Translations under genes and position numbers: made by a program
Origin: a bacterium
GTDB taxonomy: Bacteria; BMS3Abin14
Direction: 5' to 3'
NCBI GenBank assembly: GCA_029210965.1
Contig: JARGFZ010000001.1
Coordinates: forward strand, 1-64,000
DNA length: 64,000 nt
Shown: in pieces, positions 26,630 through 36,649 of the stretch
Position numbering within the stretch: the first letter of the stretch is position 1
Layout: the number at the start of each line of letters is the position of its first letter
Notes under the pieces: generated by a model
Told to the model about the DNA's origin: nothing
Seen by the model: only the letters and a program-made list of their open reading frames with translations
Database searches by the model: none

Positions 26630-26911
26630 TTGGCAACACACAAATCCGCTATAAAAAGAAATCGACAGAACGAAAAAAAACAGCTCATCAATCAGATGAG
26701 GCGGACCAGGGTTAAATCCCTGACCAAGGATGTCCTTGCTGCAGTAGAAGCCGGAGACAGGGAAACAGCCCAGGAAGCTCTTGGAAAAGCCGTTCCGGTC
26801 ATACACAGAGCAGCCTCGCGAGGTACATTACACAGGAATACTGCTTCCCGGAAGGTTTCAAGGCTGACCAAAAGGGTTAATACTATCCCTTCCGCCCCTT
26901 CAGAAGAGTAG
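26630..26911 (+). CDS. rpsT: 30S ribosomal protein S20
   Basis: 93 residues, strongly basic and all-helical: MATHKSAIKRNRQNEKKQ.., then TRVKSLTKDV and the conserved C-terminal GTLHRNTASRKVSRLTKRVN. Binds 16S rRNA early in assembly. TTG start at 26630 preceded by a perfect AGGAGG (26618-26623). It is the only plus-strand gene between 11.3 and 61.9 kb with firm support (transposase remnants aside). Its last 12 bases overlap the 3' end of convergent holA. Confidence 0.97.
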   Translation: MATHKSAIKRNRQNEKKQLINQMRRTRVKSLTKDVLAAVEAGDRETAQEALGKAVPVIHRAASRGTLHRNTASRKVSRLTKRVNTIPSAPSEE

Positions 26912-27874
26912 TTCCAGAACCAGCCGATCCAGCAGGACTCCAGAGGGTATCTGTCCGCTTTTGAGATTTCGATCGCAATGAGCCAGAGCCTCCAGAGCCC
27001 GGACAAGATTTTTTTCAGTAGCCCGCCCTATCTGGCGGGCGAACTTTTCCTGCATACCAGAGTACTTCTTTCCCATTTTGGCAGCGGCCTGGGTTGGTGA
27101 GAGTCCGGACTGTTCCAGCTCCTTCCCCCTCAACAGCTGCCTGTAGTGCCAGGCCATCATGTGAACCAGGTATTCAGGCGGGCTATCGTTCATCAGCAAT
27201 GTTTTCAGGGATGACATTGCCTTGGAGCCGTTATGGTCTCCCAAGGCATCCAGGAGGCTGAAAACGATCTCCACTCCCCCCGGAACGCTTACGGAAAGAT
27301 CATCCTTTGTAATCTCATCCCCGTCCCCCGAACTCAGCACCACCTTGTCGATCTCCGTGGCGATGATCCCCAGATCTTCCCCTACGATCTGTATCAGTAT
27401 TTCGCTGAGTCGAGGATCGATAAATTTCCCTGACTTCCTGAACCGGTCACTCACCCATTTTATCAGTGCTTTGCCGTAGGGCCGCCTGAGCTCAGAAACC
27501 TCAGAGTAAGAGGAAAGTGTCTTGAACGGCGCGCTGGATCTTTTCAGCTCAGAGGAGGTCATGAGGAGCAACGAAGCGGGGTTGGGATCCTTGAGATAAT
27601 CCACCAGGTGTTTCCATCCCTCAAGCTTCTGGATCTCCCGGATCACAAGAAGGCGACGTTTCCCCAGGAAAGGCAGTGTCTGGAGAAATTCCAGGACATC
27701 GGCAAGTTTTGCATCCCAACCGTAATACATCATGAAGTTGAGATCCTGTTCCCCTTTTGGGATCAGACGATCTTTCAGATCTCTCTCAGCCTCCACCAGA
27801 AGAAAGGGCTCCGGCGATATCATCAGAATAGCGGTTGAATCCGCTTTCTTGTCTGTACTTCCAGTGTGGCTCAG
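26900..27874 (-). CDS. holA: DNA polymerase III delta subunit
   Basis: HolA loads the sliding clamp as part of the clamp-loader complex. Motifs are PFLLVEAERDLKDRLI, FGKRRLLVIRE-like strand (FLGKRRLLVIREIQKLEG), GEDLGIIATEIDKVVL and a C-terminal all-helical domain with AWHYRQLLRGKEL and DRNLKSG. The first ATG (27823) would remove the first beta-strand of the domain. The frame is open further upstream, and STAILMISPEPFLLVEAE fits the family's normal N-terminus. A CTG at 27874 has GGAG 7 bp upstream and overlaps the lptE stop (CTGA), so I propose it as the start, giving about 324 residues. Identity is firm, start is not. Confidence 0.88.
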   Translation of the reverse strand: MSHTGSTDKKADSTAILMISPEPFLLVEAERDLKDRLIPKGEQDLNFMMYYGWDAKLADVLEFLQTLPFLGKRRLLVIREIQKLEGWKHLVDYLKDPNPASLLLMTSSELKRSSAPFKTLSSYSEVSELRRPYGKALIKWVSDRFRKSGKFIDPRLSEILIQIVGEDLGIIATEIDKVVLSSGDGDEITKDDLSVSVPGGVEIVFSLLDALGDHNGSKAMSSLKTLLMNDSPPEYLVHMMAWHYRQLLRGKELEQSGLSPTQAAAKMGKKYSGMQEKFARQIGRATEKNLVRALEALAHCDRNLKSGQIPSGVLLDRLVLELLF

Positions 27875-28344
27875 GGTTGTTCTCCAAGATCTGCGAGAAT
27901 GCGGCTGGCAGCTGTTTCTGTAAGGAGACGAACAGCAGCACTGCGGTTCCAGTCAAGGGTGGAAAGGTTTGTGGACCAGGGGTAGATCAAAGAAGCAGTC
28001 TCACTGCCAAATACGGCCTGAGCGGACTGTTTTCCTTCAACTTTCCAGGCAACGTCAATTGTCAGCTTCTGTCGTACCGGGAAGCCACTGGAACTGATGG
28101 AATCCACCGATTCGGTGAAACCTGTGACCGTTACGCTGAGACGGCTGGCTGAATGTTCCTTAAACCCTCCGAGTTTCCTCATCTCCTCTTCGAGCAAAAC
28201 CGCCAGTCCGGCTTCAGCGGTAAAGTTGCGCACCGATACAAGAGCGTATTCGTAAGCCGGGAACGGATCCACAAACCTGTAACTGCATCCGGCCGGGAAA
28301 AGGACCAGGATAATTGTAAAAATGATGAGGTAACGATAGGTCAT
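27871..28344 (-). CDS. lptE: LPS-assembly lipoprotein LptE-like
   Basis: 157 residues. The signal peptide MTYRYLIIFTIILVLFPAGC ends in a good lipobox (PAGC). The mature part has the LptE-type alpha/beta pattern (VSVRNFTAEAGLAVLLEEEMRKL.., LSVTVTGFTESVDSISSSG). LptE plugs the LptD barrel that delivers LPS to the outer surface. It is placed between leuS and holA, a common order in proteobacteria (leuS-lptE-holA), which supports the call despite weak sequence conservation. The frame is open further upstream, but Met 28344 gives the signal peptide. Confidence 0.88.
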   Translation of the reverse strand: MTYRYLIIFTIILVLFPAGCSYRFVDPFPAYEYALVSVRNFTAEAGLAVLLEEEMRKLGGFKEHSASRLSVTVTGFTESVDSISSSGFPVRQKLTIDVAWKVEGKQSAQAVFGSETASLIYPWSTNLSTLDWNRSAAVRLLTETAASRILADLGEQP

Positions 28345-28408
28345 TTGACATTCTCTTAAAAAATATCTGGAGCCTGAGTGGGTTTTCCAACAGACTCCTG
28401 GTCCATCA

Positions 28409-30892
28409 TCATTTAACCACGATGGAAACAAGCCGCCCAGGAATGACCACGATCTTGACAAGCTCTTTTCCCTCGGTCAACTCCTGAACCCGCGGCATAC
28501 CAAGGGCTGTTTTTTCAAGAGATTCTTTCGTCGTCTCGGGAGAGGCCTCAAACCGCGCCCTGACCTTTCCGTTGACCTGTACCACCATCTGTACCATTTC
28601 GCTTACAACCAGTTCCTGGTCGTAGGAGGGCCATTGGCACTTGAAAACACTTTCCCCCTGGCCAACAGCTTCCCAAAGTTCTTCGGCGAGATGGGGCGCG
28701 AAAGGAGCCAGCAGGAGGATGGTCGTCCTGAGGGCGTCAGAGACCGCTGATGCCGCTCCCTCCCCTTTTGTACCGTTCCCGGCAATGAACCGCTGGATCT
28801 CATTCACCAGCTCCATAATCGCTGAGATAGCCGTATTAAACTGGAACCGTCTCTCTATATCCTCACGGACCTTCTGTACGGCCCTGTGCCGAACACGGAT
28901 AAGGGAACGGACATTTTCATCCCCTTGCCCGGTGACCCCAGACTCATCAGCAAACAGGGACAAATTTTCCATAACAAGCCGGTGGACACGGTTGAGAAAC
29001 CGGAAAGACCCGTCCACACCCTGGTCGCTCCACTCCAGCTCTCTCTCGGGCGGGGACGCGAAAAGGATAAATACCCTGGCGGTATCAGCCCCATATCGCT
29101 CCATCATCTCATCAGCCGGCACCACGTTCCCCATGGATTTAGACATCTTGGCGCCATCCTTGATGACCATCCCCTGGGTGAGGAGTCGTTTAAACGGCTC
29201 ATTCGCGTCGGTGAGTCCAAGGTCCCTGAGTCCCTTGGTGAAAAATCGTGCATAAAGCAGGTGCAGGATCGCGTGTTCAATCCCGCCGATGTACTGGTCA
29301 ACAGGCATCCAATAAGCTGCCTTGGCCGGATCAAAAGGAGCCTTGTCGTATGCGGGATCCGTGTAACGGAAAGGGTACCAGGACGAATCGATGAATGTGT
29401 CCATGGTATCGGTTTCCCGCCGAGCCGGACCTGAACAGTTCGGACACGGTACGTTCAGGAATGTCTCCGAGGTTTCGAGGGGGTTTCCCTCCCCGGTAAA
29501 TTCAACGTCTGAGGGAAGGATCACCGGCAGGTCTCCCTCAGGCACCGGCACTTCTCCGCATTGGCTGCAGTAAATGATGGGTATGGGGGTACCCCAGTAG
29601 CGCTGCCTGCTGATCAACCAGTCCCTGAGCCGGTAGCTCAACGCTTCCCGCCCCCATCCCTTCTCTTCCATATAGCTGATAAAATCGGGCATGGCCTCAC
29701 GGTTTGGCCGGCCATCAAAGGGTCCCGAGTTGACCATCAAACCATTCTCAACGTAGGCTTCGGTCATGGTGTTGCCGTTAAGCAGCCCCGTGTCGTCCTG
29801 GATCACCACACGGACAGGCAGACCGTATTTTCTCGCGAACTCAAAATCACGCTGATCGTGGGCCGGGACACCCATGACAGCTCCAGTGCCGTATTCCATC
29901 ACCACATAATCGGCTACGTATATGGGGAACTCCTCCCCGGTAGCCGGATTAACAAAGGTCCGGCCGGTATCGACCCCTTCCTTCTCCCGGGTTTCATCAG
30001 TCCTTTCGATAAGGGTCTTTTCCTGCGCTTTCTTAACGAACTTCCTCACCTCATCGGCACTTTTGCCACCCTTCACCAGTTCTTCCACGAGGGGATGTTC
30101 AGCAGCAAGAACCATGTAGGTTATTCCGAATACGGTATCGGGCCTGGTCGTGAAGGTGGAGATCACCTGGTCGGAATCCACCACTTTAAAATCGATCTCA
30201 GCACCTTCGCTTCGACCGATCCAGTTTTTCTGCATGGTCTTGACCCTCTCGGGCCAGTCCTCAAGGTGCTCGAGGTCTTCAAGCAGTTCATCGGCATAGG
30301 CTGTTATCTTGAAAAACCACTGATTGAGATCCTTCTTCTGGACGGTAGAGTGACAGCGCCAGCAGCCGCCTCCCTCAACCTGCTCGTTGGCCAGGACCGT
30401 CTGGCACGATGGGCACCAGTTTACGGGAGCCGATTTGCGGTAGGCTAACCCCTTTTCCATGAATTTCAGAAATATCCACTGATTCCACCTGTAATACCCG
30501 GGCTCACAGGTGGCAAGAGTCCTGCTCCAGTCGTAGGAAAGCCCCATCCTTTTCTGGACATCCACCATCCGTTTGATGGAAGATCTTGTCCACTTACCTG
30601 GATCCACCTTCCGGGTAATGGCTGCGTTTTCAGCGGGAAGACCGAAGGCGTCATATCCCATGGGATAAAGGACGTTGAGACCTTTCATCCTGAGGAACCT
30701 GGCGTAGGCATCCCCTATGGCATAGTTCCTCATGTGACCCATGTGGAGATCACCCGAAGGATAGGGGAACATCTCCAGGCAGTAGAACTTCTCACGGGAA
30801 GGATCTTCAACAGACCTGTAAAGGCCGGTTTTTTCCCACCGGTCCTGCCATTTCGGCTCAATATCGCGTGGCGAGTACCTGGACGCGGACAA
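28409..30892 (-). CDS. leuS: Leucyl-tRNA synthetase
   Basis: 827 residues from TTG at 30892, the normal bacterial length. Class I synthetase signatures are [15 protein letters not shown] and [11 protein letters not shown]1 editing domain is present ([26 protein letters not shown]). A zinc-binding Cys cluster CPSC..CWRC follows the catalytic start. A GTG at 30925 is in frame, but the TTG has GGGAGG 7 bp upstream. First gene of the leuS-lptE-holA run. Immediately upstream lie a 7-bp inverted repeat (CACGTGA/TCACGTG) and MITE copy C. Confidence 0.96.
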   Translation of the reverse strand: MSASRYSPRDIEPKWQDRWEKTGLYRSVEDPSREKFYCLEMFPYPSGDLHMGHMRNYAIGDAYARFLRMKGLNVLYPMGYDAFGLPAENAAITRKVDPGKWTRSSIKRMVDVQKRMGLSYDWSRTLATCEPGYYRWNQWIFLKFMEKGLAYRKSAPVNWCPSCQTVLANEQVEGGGCWRCHSTVQKKDLNQWFFKITAYADELLEDLEHLEDWPERVKTMQKNWIGRSEGAEIDFKVVDSDQVISTFTTRPDTVFGITYMVLAAEHPLVEELVKGGKSADEVRKFVKKAQEKTLIERTDETREKEGVDTGRTFVNPATGEEFPIYVADYVVMEYGTGAVMGVPAHDQRDFEFARKYGLPVRVVIQDDTGLLNGNTMTEAYVENGLMVNSGPFDGRPNREAMPDFISYMEEKGWGREALSYRLRDWLISRQRYWGTPIPIIYCSQCGEVPVPEGDLPVILPSDVEFTGEGNPLETSETFLNVPCPNCSGPARRETDTMDTFIDSSWYPFRYTDPAYDKAPFDPAKAAYWMPVDQYIGGIEHAILHLLYARFFTKGLRDLGLTDANEPFKRLLTQGMVIKDGAKMSKSMGNVVPADEMMERYGADTARVFILFASPPERELEWSDQGVDGSFRFLNRVHRLVMENLSLFADESGVTGQGDENVRSLIRVRHRAVQKVREDIERRFQFNTAISAIMELVNEIQRFIAGNGTKGEGAASAVSDALRTTILLLAPFAPHLAEELWEAVGQGESVFKCQWPSYDQELVVSEMVQMVVQVNGKVRARFEASPETTKESLEKTALGMPRVQELTEGKELVKIVVIPGRLVSIVVK

Positions 30893-30922
30893 TGAGACAC
30901 CTCCCGCCTGCTTACCAAGAAA

Positions 30923-30944
30923 CACGTGACCTGGCGATCACGTG
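30923..30944. promoter_or_regulatory. Inverted repeat CACGTGA-N8-TCACGTG upstream of leuS
   Basis: 7-bp perfect arms separated by 8 bp, centred about 40 bp before the proposed leuS start, between it and MITE C. It could be an operator or a hairpin in the leader; no T-box features were seen. Confidence 0.3.
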
Positions 30945-30958
30945 CCGGGTTTAAAGTT

Positions 30959-31111
30959 GATGGCTTCGCGAAAAGTCATTAACGCGCCCCGGCCGGGGCG
31001 CCCAAATCAATGACCGTCAACATTATTCATTGATTTGTGAGAAAAGCGAAAATGACACTTTTCGGTTTCCGTGGAGCAAAAAGTTCCGCCTGGACTTTTT
31101 GCGACCCTGTC
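30959..31111 (+). mobile_element. MITE copy C
   Basis: 153 bp, ends GATGGCTTCGCGAAAAGTC and (inverted) GACAGGGTCGCAAAAAGTC. Flanked by AAAGTT on both sides (30953-30958, 31112-31117). The right-hand end provides the last two bases of the TGA stop of the cheY-type gene ending at 31110. Confidence 0.93.
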
Positions 31112-31484
31112 AAAGTTTAAGGAGTTCCTTGACCGTTGAGAGGAGTGCCGTGGACTGTATGGGCTTGGTGATATATGCGTTAGCGCCCAGGGCCATAGCC
31201 CTTTCCTTATCTTCCTTGGCACCTTCGGTCGTGATCATGACGATGGGGACATCTTTGTATGCCTCGTTGGATCGAACCAGGCTTACCAGTTTGAGTCCGT
31301 CCATGATAGGCATATTGATGTCTGAGAGGATAAGGTCTACCTGATTGGAAGACAGCTTTTTCAGACCATCTACCCCATCAGAAGCCTCAACAACCTCAGC
31401 ACCCGGGATCCTGTTGAGAGCAAAACGGATCAACTGTCTCATGGTAGGAGAATCTTCAATTATCAGGAAAGTTAGAGACGCCAT
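31110..31484 (-). CDS. CheY-like single-domain response regulator
   Basis: 124 residues, a stand-alone receiver domain. The acidic pocket is Glu10-Asp11 (IIEDS), the phosphoacceptor is Asp55 (LILSDINMPIMDG), the switch residue is Thr in VMITTEG and the conserved Lys is in YITKPI. All catalytic residues are present, so it should be phosphorylated, probably by the CheA of this cluster. Last gene of the chemosensory cluster. Its stop codon is formed at the junction with MITE C (CTT-TGA), so the original C-terminus may have been slightly different. Confidence 0.93.
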   Translation of the reverse strand: MASLTFLIIEDSPTMRQLIRFALNRIPGAEVVEASDGVDGLKKLSSNQVDLILSDINMPIMDGLKLVSLVRSNEAYKDVPIVMITTEGAKEDKERAMALGANAYITKPIQSTALLSTVKELLKL

Positions 31485-31519
31485 GTAACGATACCTTTCT
31501 TTCTATCGGTCCTTTATCT

Positions 31520-32374
31520 CTATTGGCTTAAAAGGTCCAGGAACCCCTGATATGTGCTCAGCTTTCTCTTCGATTCTGTGAAAAGCCGCGAACTGAATAT
31601 GGCTGTCGCAGCATGCCCGGCAAGAAGGGTGAAGAGTTCAAAATCCACCGGCGCAAAGGTAACCTTCTGCTGGAGCAGGCGAAAAAGGACTATGGTTCCG
31701 ATAACATCGTCCTGGATAGTGAGGGGAATACAGACCAGAGGATCCTCATACAACTCCTTGAGTTCCTCTGAGGGGCTTTCGTTGAAATAGCTCTCATTGG
31801 CCATAACCGCTTTCCCGATAACCCCTTCCCCAAGCAGAACATGGGGGATCTCGGAGAACAATACACCTTCAGAAGCTTCCGGATTGAGTGTCTTGGTCTT
31901 TTCATCCAGAAGGTAGATAGCGAAGGCTTCCCCCCCGATGAGGTTGATAATGATCTCAAGTATGATCTGGAGCACTTCCTTGTATTCAAGTGTGGAATGG
32001 AGCTGGAAACTGGCTACGTAGAGGTTAGCAAGGTTGTTGTTCTGTTCCTCTACATCGATGTAGCGTTGGGCAAAATCAATATTTTCAGCTTCGACCTCGG
32101 TGAGTTTGGATTTCAGGTCCTCAAGCCTCATCTCGTATTGTGCCAGTTTTTCAACCATATCCTGGGACAATGAGTTTGCCTGAGCGCTGTCCGGGGTTTC
32201 CAGCCTCTTCTTCATCTCTTCCTCAAGATGGACGACCTGAAATCGCAGCCGCTCGTTCTCCTTGAGGAGGTCCTGAGTAAACTCCTGCCCCTTCCGGAAC
32301 ATTTCGAGAAACTCCTCCCCCTTTTCCAAATGTTCCGATCTTTTACCTTTGTCCCCAGTTTCCTTAATACTCAT
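31520..32374 (-). CDS. Coiled-coil plus GAF domain protein
   Basis: 284 residues. Residues ~15-115 are strongly heptad-like (FLEMFRKGQEFTQDLLKENERL.., MEKLAQYEMRLEDLK-type). Residues ~120-270 are a GAF domain (LHSTLEYKEVLQIILEIIINLIGGEAFAIYLLD.., GEGVIGKAV, CIPLTIQDDVIGTIVLF). GAF domains bind small ligands or mediate dimers; no output domain follows. It sits between cheB and cheY with short gaps (55 and 35 bp), so it is probably a soluble sensory or scaffold part of this pathway. Ligand unknown. Confidence 0.85.
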   Translation of the reverse strand: MSIKETGDKGKRSEHLEKGEEFLEMFRKGQEFTQDLLKENERLRFQVVHLEEEMKKRLETPDSAQANSLSQDMVEKLAQYEMRLEDLKSKLTEVEAENIDFAQRYIDVEEQNNNLANLYVASFQLHSTLEYKEVLQIILEIIINLIGGEAFAIYLLDEKTKTLNPEASEGVLFSEIPHVLLGEGVIGKAVMANESYFNESPSEELKELYEDPLVCIPLTIQDDVIGTIVLFRLLQQKVTFAPVDFELFTLLAGHAATAIFSSRLFTESKRKLSTYQGFLDLLSQ

Positions 32375-32429
32375 TATTTACTCCACTGATATGTTAGCTC
32401 GCGTATTTAATAAGGGATTAATTATAGGG

Positions 32430-33557
32430 TTATGGCTTCTTAGTACCACCGCCACCTGTATTTTTCAACCCGGTGACTCCCCTGGTCAGTTCAACTATCC
32501 GGGAACCTATCTTGTCCAGGTGAAGCACCTCCTGGGCAGCACCCTTTAGAACCGCCGCTCTGGGCATGCCGTATACCACTGAAGACTCCTCCGATTCAGC
32601 GATCGTATACCCTCCCGCTTCCTTGATCCGGTTAAGGCCATCGGCTCCATCGTTGCCCATCCCTGTAAGAAGCACACCTATCGTCCTGTCGCCATACACC
32701 CCGGCCGCTGAAGACATTGTCATGTTCACTGAGGGCACAAACCTGTCTGCTTGCTTCCTTTCCACAACCTCCACACCCCTACCCATATTCCCACTGATAA
32801 CTATATGGTGACCACCGGGAGCTACAAGAACGGTTCCGGCCTCAAGCTTGTCGCCATCGGCGGCTTCCATACCCCTGAGAGCCGTGTTCCTGTCCAGTCT
32901 CAAGGCAAATTGACGTGTGAACACCGGGGGCATGTGCTGGACCACGATCACCGGCAGAGGATAATTCTCGGGAAGTTCAGACAGGACCCTCTGCACTGCC
33001 GAAGGCCCCCCTGTTGATGCCCCGATAACAAGTATGCCAGTTTTTGGAGACAGGATATTGGAAACTTTTACATTTTTTGAATGAACCGGTTTAGCCGCAG
33101 GTTTTTTCAATTTCAGTCTGTTCAGGTAGAACCCCATGTCCTTCCCGGCGATGGCCCTGATCTTTTCCTGAAGTTCGCCCCGGATCCCCATAATACGTTC
33201 AGAAGCGTAACGCACCGGTTTAACGACGAAATCCAGTGCCCCGAGATCCAGAGCCTTGAACACGTTCTTTTCCCCTCCTTCAGCGCTCACAACGATCACC
33301 GGGATGGGATTATTGCGCATCAACCATCTCAGAAAGGTAAATCCATCCATCCTGGGCATATTTAAATCGAGGGTAATGACATCCGGAGGATTGGTCATGA
33401 CGGTTCGTATGGCCTCTTCCCCGTCAGAGACAGCCTCTACCGTATCCACCTCATCCATATCCGTAAGCATTCCCCGGATCATCTTCCTGTTGTAAGCCGA
33501 GTCATCTACCACAAGGACAGTGAGGTGCCCCTTTTTTCCGTTACCGCGAGTCGTCAA
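32430..33557 (-). CDS. cheB: Chemotaxis methylesterase/deamidase CheB
   Basis: 375 residues from TTG at 33557, which overlaps the cheR stop (TTGA) and has GGAGG 7 bp upstream. The longer open frame to 33749 runs into cheR and is not used. N-terminal receiver domain with VVDDS and phosphoacceptor Asp in TLDLNMPRMDG. Linker, then CheB catalytic domain with Ser in IGASTGGPSAV, His in VQHMPPVFT and Asp in LLTGMGNDGADG. It removes methyl groups from chemoreceptors; none is encoded in the window. Confidence 0.96.
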   Translation of the reverse strand: MTTRGNGKKGHLTVLVVDDSAYNRKMIRGMLTDMDEVDTVEAVSDGEEAIRTVMTNPPDVITLDLNMPRMDGFTFLRWLMRNNPIPVIVVSAEGGEKNVFKALDLGALDFVVKPVRYASERIMGIRGELQEKIRAIAGKDMGFYLNRLKLKKPAAKPVHSKNVKVSNILSPKTGILVIGASTGGPSAVQRVLSELPENYPLPVIVVQHMPPVFTRQFALRLDRNTALRGMEAADGDKLEAGTVLVAPGGHHIVISGNMGRGVEVVERKQADRFVPSVNMTMSSAAGVYGDRTIGVLLTGMGNDGADGLNRIKEAGGYTIAESEESSVVYGMPRAAVLKGAAQEVLHLDKIGSRIVELTRGVTGLKNTGGGGTKKP

Positions 33558-34420
33558 ATTTTTTCCTCCCCCGGCTTTTGGTAGACCATGACCTTGGTGA
33601 GATGTTTGAGTTTGAAAACAGTAGTTAAGTTCATAAGTGATTCCGAATGACCCAACAGCAGGTATCCTCCGGGGCCAAGTTTTCTGAAAAATGAGTCCAC
33701 AACTTTTGCTTTGGCGTTCTTGTCGAAGTAGATGATAACGTTCCGGCATATAATGATATCACACTCGCGGATCAGGCCCATCATCTTATCATCCATCAGG
33801 TTCAAATGGCCGAAATGAACCATTTTCCGGATAGATTCATCAAGGGCATATTTGCCATCTTCAGTCCTCTTAAAATATTTTTTTAGCGAGCATTCTTCGG
33901 TGGCCCTGAAGGATGACTGGGAAAAAACAGCCTTCCTTGCGGTCTGAAGGACCCTTTGACTGATATCAGTCCCGATTATATCCACCTCCCATGTGCCGTC
34001 GAACAGGCCCGATTCACTGCAGAGGATCGCGAGAGTGTAAGGTTCCTCGCCGGTAGAACATCCTGCGCTCCATATCCGGAGACGCTTTTTCTTCCCGTTG
34101 CGCCGGGCCAGTTCCGGCAGGATCTCTTCCGCGAAAGCGTCCAGTTGTTTTTTTTCCCGGTAGAAATAGGTTTCATTGGTGGTTACGATATCTATCATCG
34201 CATTGAGTTCAATAATACGATCCTGGTGATAAAGAAGATAATGGTAGTATTTGAGAAAAGTTTCGAAATGGTGCTCTTTCAGGCGGTTCTGGAGGCGGCT
34301 TTCCAGGAGGAATCTACTGGGCTCGTCGAAGTAAAGACCAGCATGTTCATAAATGAAGGAAGCAAGTAGCCTGAACTCCTCGTCGGTAAGCTCTATGCGC
34401 CCGGAGGTCTCAAACAACAT
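33554..34420 (-). CDS. cheR: Chemotaxis methyltransferase CheR
   Basis: 288 residues. N-terminal helical domain (DEEFRLLASFIYEHAGLYF..) and SAM-binding domain with NETYFYRE, RIWSAGCSTGEEPYTLAI, GTDIS and DIIICRNVIIYFD. Uses SAM to methylate receptor glutamates. Its ATG follows directly on the HEAT gene's stop (TAGATG) and its stop overlaps cheB, so the three are tightly coupled. Confidence 0.96.
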   Translation of the reverse strand: MLFETSGRIELTDEEFRLLASFIYEHAGLYFDEPSRFLLESRLQNRLKEHHFETFLKYYHYLLYHQDRIIELNAMIDIVTTNETYFYREKKQLDAFAEEILPELARRNGKKKRLRIWSAGCSTGEEPYTLAILCSESGLFDGTWEVDIIGTDISQRVLQTARKAVFSQSSFRATEECSLKKYFKRTEDGKYALDESIRKMVHFGHLNLMDDKMMGLIRECDIIICRNVIIYFDKNAKAKVVDSFFRKLGPGGYLLLGHSESLMNLTTVFKLKHLTKVMVYQKPGEEKI

Positions 34421-36457
34421 CTAGTTACGGCCCTCCAGGGCCGATCGGATCGCTTCGCGGACCTGTTTGTCTGGATCTTTTTCCCCTGCCTCATGAAGAA
34501 TGTCCGGAACCTGGGCTTCCTGGCGCTGGGAAAGGGCGTGGACCGCAAAAACCCGGATGCTTGGATCAGCATCATCCATAGCTTTCCTGAGCAAATGGAA
34601 CGCTCTGTCATCATCAACCTTGCCCAGGAGCCGGCAGATACTCCGCTTCATCTCCAGAGACCCTGTCTCGAACTTTTCAATAAGCATTCCCAGAGCCTCT
34701 TCTATACCTGAAGCAGCCATCCGGCCCAGTGCGTCCAAAGCGGAGGTCTGCATCATCAGATCTTCGCCTTTGAGCAGTTCCTCAAAATCAGCAGGGGTGG
34801 CCGCCGGTTGAGCGCTCAAGGCAGAAACCGCTGCTGATCTGACCCACGGGTCCTGATCATACATGGCCGCCTTCAGGGGTTCGATGCTCTCGGGGTGCTT
34901 TAACTCTTCCAGGGTCACAACGGCCTGAACACGGACCTGAGAATTTTCATCCGTGAGTGAGTTGATGATTGTTGCCATAGCCATGGAGCTATCGGAACGT
35001 TTCAGACAGCTGACAGCTGCCGCTCTCACCTCAGGGTCCGTATTCCGGGCAGCCCTTAAACACAGTTCCTCCCAATCCGGAGCCTGTACCTCTGTGAGGA
35101 TCATGATAAGGAGCGTATAAAGGGATGAAGCGGCGTTTGAAAGCATGGGGATGATCCTGTCGGCAAGATCGCCGGGTGACCTTTGGCCGAGAATCACAAG
35201 AGCGTGAGCCGCCGATTGGGCGACATCGCTGTACTCGTCCTCAAGCACCGGGAGCAGTCTTTCAACGGACCTGTTGTCGCCAAGAACGGATACAGCCATG
35301 GCTGCATCTTTCCTGACATGACCGCTCTCATCTTCGAGCAGTCCGTATAGCACATCCAGGGACTCCACACTCCCCAGGGTTTTCAAGGTTCTGATGGCTC
35401 TTTGCCTGACGAGAGAATCATGATGCTTCAAAAGCCCTGATATAATACTGATATCCTTTTTTCCCAGAGTTAGTAGTGCCAGATCCACATCCCAGGCAAG
35501 GGCATCATCCTCAACAAGGTCCAGGATGAAATCTGTTGACTCCTTCGAACCGATCATCCCCAGGGCGGCGAGGATATCCTTGCGGTCATCAAGAGCATCC
35601 GACACATCCAGCTGGGCTATCAGAGATTTTAAAATAACTTCATCTGACGCCTCGGAAACAGCCCCTCTAAGATCTTGGGCAGTATCGATGTCCTCATTAA
35701 AAACACTTCTGCGATAGATGGAACCGATTGCCAGGAATGCTGATTTGGTGGGTCCTTTTGCAAGGGTAGGCACCGCTTCCATCAATCTGATGCCGTCCTG
35801 GATGCTTCCCATGGCTCCAATCCCGCTCAAGGCCGGTTTGGAAAGAAGCTGGTTTCCCAGGTACCTGAAAAACACAGGCAATGCTTCTCGGCATCTTAAC
35901 TTGGCAAGAGAGCCAAGGATGCTGTAGGTGACCCAGTCGTCCGCTCCCTCCATCGCCATCAAAAGCTCCTCGCAAACAGATGGATCACCAATGGCAGCCA
36001 GAGCTTCAGAGGCGGCGGATTTGATGTTGTCCTCAGGGTCTTTCAGCAGGACCACCAGCGAGGGAAGAGTCTCTGGGTTGGCGATATTCCCGAGAATATC
36101 AACGAGAAACTTTCTGACATCAGTCTGCTTTACATTAAGGTGTTCAACAAGTAAGGTCGCCGCTTCGTGGCCGATCCTTTCCAACACCTCCACCACCGAA
36201 TTTCGAAGTGTCAGTTCCATCTCCGGGTGCATCAACGGTACCAGGGTGGCAACGAGCTGAGCGGTTGGTGGAAGCTGGGATAGTCCCTCTATGCTCTCCT
36301 TGCGAACCCGCCAACTCTCGTCAGACAGGGGACGAGTCAACCAGTCAAGGTCGGATTCCGAGAGATCACCCTTTAACGCCTCCATAGCGAGACGCCTCTC
36401 CTCCTCTTCAGGTGAGGAAAGTTGGACGATGAGAGCCTTTCTTTTATCGGACTCCAT
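34421..36457 (-). CDS. HEAT-repeat protein of the chemosensory cluster
   Basis: 678 residues made almost wholly of HEAT repeats (about 18-20), for example SDESWRVRKESIEGLSQL, EDESGHVRKDAAMAVSVLG and DQDPWVRSAAVSALSAQ. No enzyme motif was found. Start at 36457, where GGAGG lies 5 bp upstream; a longer open frame to 36583 lacks such a site. HEAT proteins are found in Frz- and alternative-type Che clusters of delta-proteobacteria and may scaffold the signalling complex. Directly coupled to cheR. Confidence 0.85.
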   Translation of the reverse strand: MESDKRKALIVQLSSPEEEERRLAMEALKGDLSESDLDWLTRPLSDESWRVRKESIEGLSQLPPTAQLVATLVPLMHPEMELTLRNSVVEVLERIGHEAATLLVEHLNVKQTDVRKFLVDILGNIANPETLPSLVVLLKDPEDNIKSAASEALAAIGDPSVCEELLMAMEGADDWVTYSILGSLAKLRCREALPVFFRYLGNQLLSKPALSGIGAMGSIQDGIRLMEAVPTLAKGPTKSAFLAIGSIYRRSVFNEDIDTAQDLRGAVSEASDEVILKSLIAQLDVSDALDDRKDILAALGMIGSKESTDFILDLVEDDALAWDVDLALLTLGKKDISIISGLLKHHDSLVRQRAIRTLKTLGSVESLDVLYGLLEDESGHVRKDAAMAVSVLGDNRSVERLLPVLEDEYSDVAQSAAHALVILGQRSPGDLADRIIPMLSNAASSLYTLLIMILTEVQAPDWEELCLRAARNTDPEVRAAAVSCLKRSDSSMAMATIINSLTDENSQVRVQAVVTLEELKHPESIEPLKAAMYDQDPWVRSAAVSALSAQPAATPADFEELLKGEDLMMQTSALDALGRMAASGIEEALGMLIEKFETGSLEMKRSICRLLGKVDDDRAFHLLRKAMDDADPSIRVFAVHALSQRQEAQVPDILHEAGEKDPDKQVREAIRSALEGRN

Positions 36458-36649
36458 TTCGACCTCCAAGCTTCCTTTCACACAAATTGCGAAACGAAGC
36501 TGAAGTTGGTGGGGAAAGCGCTCTCTCGTTCGGTTATGAACACTCAAGCGATGAACCTGGAAATTCCCACGGGTTAAATTCAATTTCCTATAACAACAGC
36601 CAAATGCAATCCATATTTTAAAATTCGGGCGGGTATTCCAGAACGAATT

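Noticed and set aside
29561-30448. Long plus-strand frame opposite leuS (and similar ones opposite cheA and cheB)
   Set aside because: Antisense shadows of strongly conserved genes; no ribosome binding sites or families.
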